This document shows, one piece after another, positions 1 through 8,200 of a stretch of DNA of 16,365 bases. Source of the stretch: an uncultured Prevotellaceae bacterium. GTDB taxonomy: Bacteria > Bacteroidota > Bacteroidia > Bacteroidales > Muribaculaceae. The stretch is from NCBI GenBank assembly GCA_937904375.1, contig CALDIG010000056.1, forward strand, positions 1 through 16,365, given 5' to 3'. The notes beneath the pieces are model-generated. The model worked only from the letters and a program-made list of their open reading frames with translations, was not told the DNA's origin and did not search any database. Numbering within the stretch: position 1 is the stretch's first letter; each line of letters starts with the position of its first letter. The position numbers and the translations under genes were made by a program.

Positions 1-6
1 GATTAT

Positions 7-182
7 AGGCTCACATGAAAAGCCTGTGGTGGAAGTTCCTCTTCGAGGCACTTTTCGTAAGATTCAGCAGGGACCAAGCTGCGAACCCCTTTGGGGTTCT
101 TGCATGGTCTTGCGATTGAAGTCGGGTCTCCGACCCGCCCGGCATCTTCGATGCCCAATGTCTCAACCTAACACAGGTTTTT
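7..182 (-). repeat. Chain of short hairpins, possible structured RNA or REP-like element
   Basis: Six inverted repeats follow one another with little between them: 7-25 (5-bp stem), 33-53 (8 pairs with one mismatch), 83-99 (7-bp perfect stem), 123-137 (6 bp), 141-155 (6 bp) and 165-179 (5 bp). Outer pairings extend them: 72-75 with 106-109 and 80-82 with 102-104 lengthen the third, and ATTG at 115-118 pairs CAAT at 156-159 to close the fourth and fifth into a three-way junction. Read on the minus strand, four loops are GAA, AAA, GGA and GAA, three of them closed C-GNA-G, which is known as an unusually stable triloop. That favours the minus strand as the folded strand. It lies directly downstream of the DUF3667 gene and could act as a 3'-end structure, a small RNA or a palindromic repeat element. 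The element may continue left of the window. Confidence 0.5.
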
Positions 183-200
183 GCAGGTGTCCCATTTTCT

Positions 201-1226
201 TTACGGCGAATTTTGCGAATTGAGCTGATTATTCCTGCACTGGTAGTCTCTTCTTGCCTGATGCTTGTTGATGAGGTGAGTGAGAACGAGGGGCAGCGCT
301 GCAACCGCAAGAAAGAGCAGCACGCGCGTCATGATAATCCTCTTGACAAAAGCCCATTCTCCCATGCCCATCGCCATCACCACATAGAATATGCACAACG
401 TGGCACCAAAGAGGAAACAGCCCGACACGAGCATTGTGAGCAGCCGCCACACGGTGCCCCATGCCCCATAGCCAAAGAGCTGCTTATAGGTGCGGTAGAG
501 CATGACTGCCAGCAGCGATGTAACCAAAATGCCCTGCACCTCATCACTCACGGTGGGGAAAGTGTAGTAGAGTATCACACCACTAATGAACACAACCATC
601 ACTATTAGGAGAAGCTGCATGCTGTTAAACACCTGTATGAAGAAGCCTTGCGGCACATTGTGATGACCGCAGCGAGGAGCATAGCGAAATGTTATCAATG
701 TGGGAAAGATAAAGAACGAGAACAGGAGCATGCATGCCCAGTCAAAGTGAATGCTCATCCAGTCATATACCACGTCGAAATAATGGTCGGCAGTGAGAAG
801 AACGCTGTTGTCGCTGCTGGGGGCAGTATCCACCCCACTGGAGGTGGCAGGCGTTAGGCTGTCACAAACGTTATTGACGAGCAGTGCCACCAGTGCCATT
901 ATCACCAGCATCTTCACGGGCGGGAAGCTCACCTGGCGACGGCCACTGATGTAACTGGCAATCAAGTGCCCAGGCCTGACGATGAGCTGCCACAGCGTGC
1001 GGGGCAGCGACCGCGACCCCAGTCCCCACAGATCCATAACACCCTCCTGAATAGAGTGCCAAGTGATGGGACCCTTGCCGGTGGGCAAGCCACAAGCCGG
1101 GCAATAGTTGCCGGCATAGTCCTCACCGCAGCAGGGACAGTGATGAAGCTGAGTCTTGTCGTAGGTGAAGCTCCTCACCTCTCGCTGCCGCCGGCAGTAT
1201 CTCTCTATGCGTTGTGCGAGTTTCAT
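201..1226 (-). CDS. DUF3667-type zinc-ribbon integral membrane protein
   Basis: The predicted protein has 341 residues. Its N-terminal cytosolic part holds a zinc-ribbon-like pair of CxxC motifs (C30/C33 and C42/C45, the second as CPACG). This is followed by the stretch around residues 85-106 (RPGHLIASYISGRRQ, then SFPPVKML) that is characteristic of DUF3667 proteins in Bacteroidetes. About five or six hydrophobic segments follow, near residues 105-120, 163-180, 203-222, 232-245, 264-287 and 300-319, so it should be an inner-membrane protein. The function of the family is not known. Its ATG overlaps the tcdA stop as ATGA, so it is probably the translationally coupled second gene of that operon. 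The last codons run to the TAA at 201-203, with the hairpin chain just beyond. No frameshift is seen. Family assignment rests on motif memory. Confidence 0.8.
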   Translation of the reverse strand: MKLAQRIERYCRRQREVRSFTYDKTQLHHCPCCGEDYAGNYCPACGLPTGKGPITWHSIQEGVMDLWGLGSRSLPRTLWQLIVRPGHLIASYISGRRQVSFPPVKMLVIMALVALLVNNVCDSLTPATSSGVDTAPSSDNSVLLTADHYFDVVYDWMSIHFDWACMLLFSFFIFPTLITFRYAPRCGHHNVPQGFFIQVFNSMQLLLIVMVVFISGVILYYTFPTVSDEVQGILVTSLLAVMLYRTYKQLFGYGAWGTVWRLLTMLVSGCFLFGATLCIFYVVMAMGMGEWAFVKRIIMTRVLLFLAVAALPLVLTHLINKHQARRDYQCRNNQLNSQNSP

Positions 1227-1957
1227 GGCGTCACGGTTTTTATGGTTGAGACTAAATCAAGTATCACCTCGCCGCCTAGCACTATTCCAGCGGCGGCGGG
1301 GACGAAGGCGTTGCTCGCAGGCACCGGGCGCTTGCCAAGCTCGGCATCATCGCAGGGTTCCAGTGGCTTGCGGGGCTTCTCTGTGCTGAAGACGCACTTG
1401 AAATGCTCAATGCCCTCCTTGCGAAGACGTTTGCGCATGATGCGCGCCAACGGGTCCACATCGGTCTCGCTGATGTCGGCGACACGGAACGCACTGGCAT
1501 CTAACTTGTTGGCGGCTCCCATGCTGCAAATTATAGGCACTCCCAATCGTGCGCAACGTCTCACCAGCTCCATCTTGGCACTCACGGTGTCGATGCAGTC
1601 AACCACGTAGTCATACTGCGACAGGTCCACCTCATCGGCATTAGCCACCACATAAAACATCTTGAACCCCTGCGCCTTACAACCGGGGTTGATGTCGAGG
1701 ATGCGCTCCACCGCCACATCCACCTTGTGGCGCCCCACGGTGCTGGTGGTGGCGATAATCTGGCGGTTGACATTGCTGAGGCTCACCACATCGTTGTCGT
1801 AGAGGTCGATAGCCCCCACGCCGCTGCGTGCCAGCACCTCAACGGCATAGCCGCCCACGCCGCCCACGCCAAACACCGCCACACGGCAAGCCGCCAGCCG
1901 CTCAAGCGCCTCCACGCCCAGCAACATCCGCGTCCTAGATAGAAAATCGTCATTCAT
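1223..1957 (-). CDS. tcdA: tRNA threonylcarbamoyladenosine dehydratase (ThiF/E1-like)
   Basis: This 244-residue protein belongs to the ThiF/MoeB/E1 superfamily. The ATP-binding glycine loop GVGGVGG is at residues 30-36, the acidic segment DLYDNDVV follows at 51-58, and the family motif NVNRQ is at 62-66 with K78 downstream in GRHK. VDCID near the middle and the C-terminal ASNAFVPAAAGIVLGGEV match the TcdA layout and length. The enzyme activates the carboxyl group of t6A at tRNA position 37 with ATP and cyclises it to ct6A; it usually needs a sulfur-relay partner, none of which is visible here. The start at 1957 is supported by a -7 box only a few bases upstream. Its first 14 codons and the bases just before them are duplicated at 5178-5228. 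The stop overlaps the next gene's ATG. Confidence 0.92.
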   Translation of the reverse strand: MNDDFLSRTRMLLGVEALERLAACRVAVFGVGGVGGYAVEVLARSGVGAIDLYDNDVVSLSNVNRQIIATTSTVGRHKVDVAVERILDINPGCKAQGFKMFYVVANADEVDLSQYDYVVDCIDTVSAKMELVRRCARLGVPIICSMGAANKLDASAFRVADISETDVDPLARIMRKRLRKEGIEHFKCVFSTEKPRKPLEPCDDAELGKRPVPASNAFVPAAAGIVLGGEVILDLVSTIKTVTP

Positions 1958-1965
1958 TGTGCAAA
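1915..1965. repeat. 51-bp direct repeat, copy 1 (5' end of intact tcdA)
   Basis: This 51-bp segment covers the first 14 codons of tcdA, its ATG and the TTTGCACA bases just upstream. It matches 5178-5228 in the same orientation with a single difference (g at 1942, a at 5205). The match stops sharply at both ends (a1914 versus t5177, g1966 versus t5229). The pair brackets the Fic and AlbA_2 ATPase genes, as attachment sites or recombination scars would. No recombinase gene is visible. Confidence 0.85.
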
Positions 1966-1969
1966 GGTA
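1961..1969 (-). promoter_or_regulatory. tcdA promoter -7 box, possibly leaderless transcript
   Basis: On the minus strand this reads TACCTTTGC, an exact match to the Bacteroidetes -7 consensus TAnnTTTG. The G of TTTG is only five bases before the tcdA ATG, so a start about 5-7 bases downstream would fall on or next to the initiation codon. No well-spaced -33 TTTG was found: the nearest TTG is 27 bases away, against an expected spacing near 19-21. The transcription start is inference. Confidence 0.5.
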
Positions 1970-2018
1970 AGAGGATTTTACTTAGTTATAAGTGCTCAAC
2001 AAATTTTTATTGCAAATA

Positions 2019-3782
2019 CTAATCTGATAATATCACCCAATGTCCACCTTTAGTGGCAGGTCCCTCTCGTTTAATTTGGTTGTTAAATTTTAGCTTGTTT
2101 ATATGTTTTTGGATTGCCGTTATAGAGATTCCCAGTTTAGATGATAGTTCTTTTCTTGTGATATATGAGTTCTCTTGTATTAATTTCAATACCGATAAAG
2201 TTGTGGATTCCGACTTAGACAACCCATTAGACAACCCATTAGATAACCCATTAGACAACCCATTAGACAACCCATTGTGCTTATACTCATAATTAATCTT
2301 ATATGTTGTCCAACGCCCTTTGCTATTCGCTGTTAGTAACTCTATATCCGTTAATTGTTTCAGGACCTTTGCTACTTCCAATGAGTTCTTCTCCAATAGA
2401 GTCTGCATTCTCTGATTTGACACTTCTTTTTCAACAAATGCAACTGATAATGCCGCCAAGGCATCGCTTGACAAATTATTGAAACCTTTGCCCAAAAAGT
2501 TGTGAAGAAAGGCATCAACCTCTTTAGGATACATAGAAATTGTCCACAATTTAAACCTCACTTCTTTGAGTTCGATTATATCATCCAAATCGGGTTTTCT
2601 CCATTTCTCCCGTTTGCAAGAGTCAAGAATTGTGGGGAAGCCTGACCCCAAATTCTCTCCATATCCAATCATGCGTAGCATGTTTTGGATTCGAGGATTT
2701 CGGGCTTTAGAACTTCCGCCTTCATAGATTTGGGCAATAGGCAGTTTTAACGTTCCAGGGTTTCTGAAGCAAAAACATCCGTCATGTTTTTCAATTCTTA
2801 GAATACTGCCCGACAAAAAGAAATCTGCATGAATGATGCTATTGGTCAAAGCCTCACGAATAGCCTTGTGCGCTGGGGTATCATCATTTCTTTGCACTCC
2901 TTCTAAACGGAATGGACGCTTCAAATCACTCGTCAACTTTGCTAATACCTTACGGAAGAAATTATACAAGTTATTTTCCCACGTACCATCGTATGTCAGG
3001 CGATCGCTATAGCGCATATCCCCTTGCAAGTTGGTAAAATCGATATAGTCCATTCGAAAGTTAGAAAAACGTTCTCTCACCGACAAGCCTTTTCCAAACA
3101 TAAGCAGTCCGGCTAGGGTCAGTCCCTCTTTTCCGTTAGTTCGATCTATGGTATATGCCCCAAATTGTTTCAGAAATTCAGTGTTATCCAATTGATTGTA
3201 GGCATGACCGATGTTTCGGTTTTCGAATTCGTTTCTGTAGCTTCTTAATGTGGGTATATCTATGTCTTCCATAGTATAATAATCAATGAGATTTCCGTCA
3301 TTACCATCTTCGTTGGCATCACGAATCATTGCTTTCACTATGCTTTCGTCACAATGATAGTCACCTTCGTGATTGCGTTTGAAGGTTCCCTTATATACAT
3401 TCCCATTAATATATACAGGCTTGTCACGGTAAATTGCTTGTGGTACATGAATTACCATAAGAGTAATCGCGTCATCATACTCAACCAGTTCTACGTCTTC
3501 ATCTTTCAACAAACAGGAACTGACTTTATCGCTATTGATGGTGCTCCAAAAATCTTTCAGTTGCTGTTCGGCATTATTAATCCCTTGTATATGGAAGCGA
3601 TCCTCTACACGTTCAGCAGTCAGGTCTTCTTCTACACCCAGTATTATATAACCTCCGTTTGTATTGGCAAATGCCGAATATGTTTCCCAAACGGACTTAG
3701 GAACGTGGTTTTCTGATCTCTTGCATTCCAAACTGACACGTTCGCCATAGTCTAAAAGTTCATCTATATTCGTTTTATTCAT
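2019..3782 (-). CDS. AlbA_2/Schlafen-type ATP-binding protein with C-terminal winged helix
   Basis: The 587-residue protein opens with an AlbA_2 domain (about 10-130; SLECKRS at 17-23, NTNGGYIILGV at 40-50). A GHKL-like ATPase region with AIREALTNSIIHADF at 307-321 (E310 and N314 as the expected N-box residues) follows. NPG at 341-343 and YGENLGSGFP at 374-383 complete that region. A linker of five NGLS repeats (503-522) joins it to a winged helix-turn-helix at about 526-587. Proteins of this layout are common in bacterial genomes, often annotated as ATP-binding or transcriptional regulators, and some sit in defence islands; the substrate is unknown. The gene has its own -7 box at 3831-3839 and lies 140 bp after the Fic stop. 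It is AT-richer than tcdA and sits inside the 51-bp direct repeats, which points to acquisition. Confidence 0.8.
   Translation of the reverse strand: MNKTNIDELLDYGERVSLECKRSENHVPKSVWETYSAFANTNGGYIILGVEEDLTAERVEDRFHIQGINNAEQQLKDFWSTINSDKVSSCLLKDEDVELVEYDDAITLMVIHVPQAIYRDKPVYINGNVYKGTFKRNHEGDYHCDESIVKAMIRDANEDGNDGNLIDYYTMEDIDIPTLRSYRNEFENRNIGHAYNQLDNTEFLKQFGAYTIDRTNGKEGLTLAGLLMFGKGLSVRERFSNFRMDYIDFTNLQGDMRYSDRLTYDGTWENNLYNFFRKVLAKLTSDLKRPFRLEGVQRNDDTPAHKAIREALTNSIIHADFFLSGSILRIEKHDGCFCFRNPGTLKLPIAQIYEGGSSKARNPRIQNMLRMIGYGENLGSGFPTILDSCKREKWRKPDLDDIIELKEVRFKLWTISMYPKEVDAFLHNFLGKGFNNLSSDALAALSVAFVEKEVSNQRMQTLLEKNSLEVAKVLKQLTDIELLTANSKGRWTTYKINYEYKHNGLSNGLSNGLSNGLSNGLSKSESTTLSVLKLIQENSYITRKELSSKLGISITAIQKHINKLKFNNQIKREGPATKGGHWVILSD
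2217..2276 (-). repeat. In-frame 12-bp tandem repeat encoding five NGLS units
   Basis: Five near-identical 12-bp units (plus strand GACAACCCATTA, one unit with T for C) encode NGLS five times, between the ATPase region and the winged helix. Because the unit is a multiple of three, slipped-strand copy changes would lengthen or shorten the linker without breaking the frame. Confidence 0.9.
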
Positions 3783-3830
3783 TTCCTAATTGTATTTTTA
3801 ACAGGATTTGGGGTTTGAGTCTTGGATGTC

Positions 3831-3839
3831 GCAAAGATA
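3831..3839 (-). promoter_or_regulatory. -7 box ahead of the AlbA_2 ATPase gene
   Basis: The minus strand reads TATCTTTGC, matching TAnnTTTG. A start site near 3824 would give an untranslated leader of about 42 bases before the ATG at 3782. No -33 element with normal spacing was seen (the nearest TTTTTGG is 37 bases upstream). The box lies between the Fic stop and this gene, so the two may be transcribed separately. Confidence 0.5.
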
Positions 3840-3922
3840 CATAGATTTTTTCGATTACTCCGTTCAGAAATGCTGCCAAAAAGACAAGCGACAACCTTTT
3901 TTCGCCGAATGACCGATTTGGG

Positions 3923-4969
3923 TTAGATCTTCTTTTTGTAAGTCCTGTTCTTATTGCCACCCTGTGCTTCCAGATAGCCGAACTCAGTCAGTTGGCGCAG
4001 ATAGCGCTTGGCTGTAGTGGGATTGAAACCAAAGTGAGTGACAATATTTTCCGTCGTGATTTGTTCTTTATCGACCACAAAATCCAAAATATCGACCATT
4101 TTCTCTGCCAAAGAGGGCTTAATTGACCACTTATCGACCATTTTCTGCCTTAATGCCTGTTTATCGACCACTTCCTCAGCAATTAGCTTCATATATTGGT
4201 CGATATCTGATTGCAGATGCCGGCAATGCAACTTGGTCATACACTCAACGAAAATACCGATGTCCTCACTCTCACGTGTGTCTATAAGTGACTGTATGTA
4301 TTCAGTCTTGTCTTCCTTGAGCACTTTCGTCGGCAAGACTCCAAACTCCCACTGCAACAGGTTCATCAATAGTCGGCAGGTACGGCCGTTCCCGTCTGCC
4401 CAAGGGTGAATCGTCACCAGTTCATAGTGCGCCCAGAAGCTTAGTTCATAAATAGAAGCTATGTCAGCATAATCAATAGCCTTACGTCGTCGGTTTAATT
4501 CCTCGCAGAATTCTGTCAATCGCGATGGAACCTTCTGATACGACATATATGACTTTCCGCCCATGCCAGCCGTAACGTTCAACTTGCGCAACTCGCCCTT
4601 AGCGGCCGAGAAGTCACCACCAATTGAATGATATTCACTACCAGTACGAGCCATCACCTTCGAAGCAAGTAGGATAAGCCACTCCACAGTGATAGGTTCA
4701 TGTTTTCTAATCCACTCACGACCATAGTCATACGCCACCTTCAGGTCGAGATTCATCTGCTGCTCTATAATCGTGCGCTTGTTGCTGGTGATGCCCTCAT
4801 CAAACAACAGTTGAGCTTCCACCTCCGTAACGGTACTACCCTCAATGGCTGTGGAGTGAGTAATTATGGAGTATAGATAGAACTTGTCGTAGTCTATTTG
4901 CTCCGATATACCCAGTTCCTTATGTTGCAGGAGCAACCTCAATAATAAATCTTTGCTCTCTTTTGTCAT
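3923..4969 (-). CDS. Fic-family protein (AMPylation-type) with C-terminal winged helix
   Basis: This 348-residue protein carries the Fic core motif IHPWADGNGR (187-196), with catalytic-type H188, D192 and R196. Fic enzymes usually transfer AMP from ATP to hydroxyl side chains of target proteins. The N-terminal region has STAIEG (39-44), which fits the inhibitory (S/T)xxxE(G/N) helix with E43, so the enzyme should be autoinhibited as in class II Fic proteins. The C-terminal 60 residues (ENIVTHFGFNPTTAKRYLRQL and on) form a winged helix, suggesting DNA binding or self-regulation. A near-consensus TACCATTTG lies upstream of the ATG but has one base too many between TA and TTTG. The gene shares the tcdA-repeat-bracketed segment with the AlbA_2 ATPase. 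The target is unknown. Confidence 0.9.
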   Translation of the reverse strand: MTKESKDLLLRLLLQHKELGISEQIDYDKFYLYSIITHSTAIEGSTVTEVEAQLLFDEGITSNKRTIIEQQMNLDLKVAYDYGREWIRKHEPITVEWLILLASKVMARTGSEYHSIGGDFSAAKGELRKLNVTAGMGGKSYMSYQKVPSRLTEFCEELNRRRKAIDYADIASIYELSFWAHYELVTIHPWADGNGRTCRLLMNLLQWEFGVLPTKVLKEDKTEYIQSLIDTRESEDIGIFVECMTKLHCRHLQSDIDQYMKLIAEEVVDKQALRQKMVDKWSIKPSLAEKMVDILDFVVDKEQITTENIVTHFGFNPTTAKRYLRQLTEFGYLEAQGGNKNRTYKKKI

Positions 4970-5177
4970 ATTTAGTTCCTGTTTTTTCTATTAACAAATG
5001 GTAAGTTCACATGTTGCATTCTGAACTATTTGAATGCTTGTTGATATATTGAATTCTTTTTATTTGCATCCACTGTAATATGTCTCTATATATTATGTTG
5101 TGGCTTTTTCCACCAAAACAGTTTGACTAGATTCTGATAATTCAAGCAAACCCATATTTGAATGTGAAAGAAAACAT

Positions 5178-5220
5178 CGCCCAGCAACATCCGCGTCCTA
5201 GATAAAAAATCGTCATTCAT
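5178..5220 (-). pseudogene. tcdA: tcdA 5' fragment (first 14 codons)
   Basis: The minus strand has an ATG at 5220 followed by codons for MNDDFLSRTRMLLG, identical in protein to the intact tcdA start with one synonymous change. Similarity then ends abruptly after GGCG, and the frame reads unrelated codons to a TAG at 5086-5088. This is a relic, not a gene, and marks a recombination boundary. The upstream bases read CTTATTTG instead of TACCTTTG, so the -7 match is weaker than at the intact copy. Confidence 0.8.
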
Positions 5221-5228
5221 TGTGCAAA
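5178..5228. repeat. 51-bp direct repeat, copy 2
   Basis: Partner of 1915-1965, offset 3263 bp, same orientation, 50 of 51 bases identical. It separates the Fic/AlbA_2 module from the type III R-M operon. Confidence 0.85.
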
Positions 5229-5258
5229 TAAGCATGTTTCTTTATCTGACAAAATTTT

Positions 5259-8200
5259 TTATAGTGTAGGCATTATCTCCATTAAGTCTTGGTAAGTGGT
5301 GACGCGCCAATACTTGACGTTTGCTGTAGAAATCTCGTTGAAGAGTTTCTTGGCGCAGTCTATTTTGGCTTTCTCTATGCCACGAAGTTCCATATCGTCC
5401 ATTGAGCCTTTAGTCTCGGCAATGAAGAAGATGTGTCGCACGCTGCCTTTGTTGAATGCAATTGCCCAGTCAGGAGCATAGCTACCTACTGGAGTGGGAA
5501 TTTTGAACGAACGTGGCAATTTTGCATAAACAGCAACTTCATTTGCTTGGTCAAGTGCTTCGGCAAAGTCACGTTCGGTATTGCCATCGGTGAACACATA
5601 GTCGAGAATATGTTTGCGAGCGGCATACGCTTTGCTTAATGGTTGCGTGGGCTTCTCTTGCATGAAAATGTCGCTGTCGTATATGCGGTCAATCATATTG
5701 TAGCCAATATGCTCAACAATCATAGTCGCTTTCTGCTCTTTGATGAGCTTTGTAACATTGCGAATGAACTCCTCAGGGTTATTTTGGAACATCGCAAATT
5801 TAGCAGGTGATATGCCTTGTAAAATGCGAGCTACAGTCTTCCGGGTTAACGTAGTTCCACGAGCGACTTCACCTAAAAGGTCGTAAGGAACTGTCGATGT
5901 TGAAATATCAGTGAGTCTCTTTGTTTTTGATGTCGCATTGCCAAACTCGTCAACAGCAGTTTGCCCACCCTCAACGAGTATATATTTCAACTCAGTCACA
6001 TGTAAGTTGGCATCAATAGCAGCAACGGCTTTTTCTATCAGTTCATCACTGTTGTAATGAACGGTATAGACATACTGATGGTTGATTTGCTCCCAAAGTT
6101 CCTTAAATTCCTTGCGACTGAAATTGTCATTAACCTTGTTGATGGCTGGAGTTTCCATTCCATTCTCAATATAACTGTCGAGAATAATGCTCTCGTCATA
6201 TATACTCTGCACCATCTTGTGTAACTCGTTGGAGATAGGAGCGATATTGATAAACATCTCCATTGAAGCGAGGTTGTTATTCTTGACAGCATCGCGGTAT
6301 TTATCAGTAGGAAGACCGTCTGCATCGATGTATCCATGCATGGTGAAATACGTTACCGCCATTGCACTGCGCACCTCATCAAGCTCAAACTTCTCACCGT
6401 CAACGACAATGGTTTTACCCTTGAATAGATCAAGATTGACGTGCTTGGGACGTTCACGCAAAGCCTTGCGAGTCTCATCTTGCAGACCAGCAACGAAATC
6501 ACTATAACTTTCATTGGCAATCACTGTCAGGCAGTTTACATCGTGAACATCATCACCCAATGTCTCTGCATCCATACGAATGCCCTGCTGATTTACGCAT
6601 AAGCGCAAACCACGACCCACTTCCTGACGGCGTGCCGTCTCACTGGCAGCATGGCGCAAGGTACAAATCTGGAATACATTAGGATTGTCCCAGCCCTCTC
6701 GCAGGGCGGAGTGTGAGAAAATGAAGCGAGTTGGTTCTTCGAAACTAAGCAAACGTTCCTTATCTTTAAGAATCAAATCATAGGCTGGTTTGTTGGCTTC
6801 TGAATCACCATTATCACTATTTACTTCTTGACCAAAAGTCTTTGATTTCTTTTTCTTGTCAATCGAAAAATAGCCATTGTGTACCTCGCTTGCCTTGAAA
6901 CGGCGCAAGTATTTTTGATAATCGTCGTCAAACAGTGACAAGTTTTCATTAAGGAATAGGTTATATTCTTCCTCAAAGACTTTCCAGAACTCGCCCTTGA
7001 CCACGTTGCCATCTTCATCGTAACTCTTGTAGTGTGCAACCTCGTCAATAAAGAACAACGACAAGCACTTGATGCCACGTGCAAACAATGTGCGTTCTTT
7101 CTCGAAGTGAGAAGCTATCGTCTCACGTATCTGAACACGCTGCAAGGCTTGGCGGTTGCTGTCTCCCACAACTTGCCCACGTTCAATAGTTTCGCCATTA
7201 AGGAATGTGACCGTGCCGCGAATCGGATCAATCTCGCTGACCACAAAACCGTCGTACTGGTTAAGCCCAGATTCAACCTGCACGTCATCGCCCTTATTGA
7301 AGCGGCGAAGTTCACGGCGTATTTCACCAGTAGCACGTTTTACTTCTATCTCAATTACGGCAATGGGCGGTTTGTTCTTTGACAAGAGGAATTTATCGAG
7401 ATAAAGGTAATGTCCCGTGCCTTTAAGGTTCTTCACTTCGAAGCCTTTTACCTTTATACGTTTCACAAGCCGCTGCTTGTAGGCGTCAAGTGCGTCAAGA
7501 GCATACACTGTGTTGTGCTTGGTCTTATGAGTGGCACTATAATAAAGTACAAATAGTGGGTTGAAGCGACGCAGCGCGGCTTGCGTGGCAACGCCCTCCA
7601 TCTTTTGTGGCTCGTCCATGATGATGATAGGTCGGTTGGCTGCTATAACATCAATGGGGCGACGGCTGGCAAACTCATCACGCTTTGAATAAATGATTTT
7701 ACTTTCTTTGCTTCGTCCGCCTTCTTTGAGCGATGAGGCAAAGGCTTGCGTGTTGATTATCATTACATTTAACCCAGCATCTTGTGAATAAGAATCAAGC
7801 AGTTGCAAGTTACCACTGTTATAAATGAAATAGCGGGCTTTTTTTCCATATTGCTCCATAAAATGGTCTTCGAGCATGGCAAAACTTTTTGCAACGCCTT
7901 CACGAATGGCAATGCTTGGCACCACGACGATAAACTTGCTCCAGCCATAACGCTTATTGAGTTCAAACATCGTCTTGATATAGACGTATGTCTTGCCAGT
8001 ACCAGTTTCCATTTCTATGTCTAGCCCCACGTACCCCAAACCATCATCAACAATGAGACTGTCGCTCTGCTTGATGTCGCCAAGCACTTGAAGAGACCTC
8101 AAGTTACTCAACATTTGTGAGCGAGACAACTCCACCTCGCTGTTGCGATAGCCAGTGTCTTCGCCGTCATATATAATTGTGGCTTGGCGCTTTCCCAAGT

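Larger units (their letters stand above)
4970..5258. other. Intergenic gap between Fic gene and res
   Basis: This 289-bp gap contains no intact gene. Its left part (4970-5177) is AT-rich with no feature I recognise. It then holds the second copy of the tcdA 5' end (5178-5228) and 30 bp of AT-rich sequence up to the res stop. No clear terminator hairpin was seen after res. Confidence 0.6.

Noticed and set aside
11..310. Open minus-strand frame of 99 codons over the left edge
   Set aside because: It overlaps the DUF3667 gene and its composition is explained by the hairpin chain; no recognisable protein.
966..1610. Plus-strand open frame of 214 codons antisense to tcdA and the DUF3667 gene
   Set aside because: It is a shadow of the GC-rich genes on the other strand, whose motifs are unambiguous.
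2217..2276. CRISPR-like array
   Set aside because: The units are contiguous, 12 bp, without spacers and in frame in a coding sequence.
3775..3960. Minus-strand 61-codon frame between the Fic and AlbA_2 genes
   Set aside because: It overlaps both genes and spans the -7 box; no motif.
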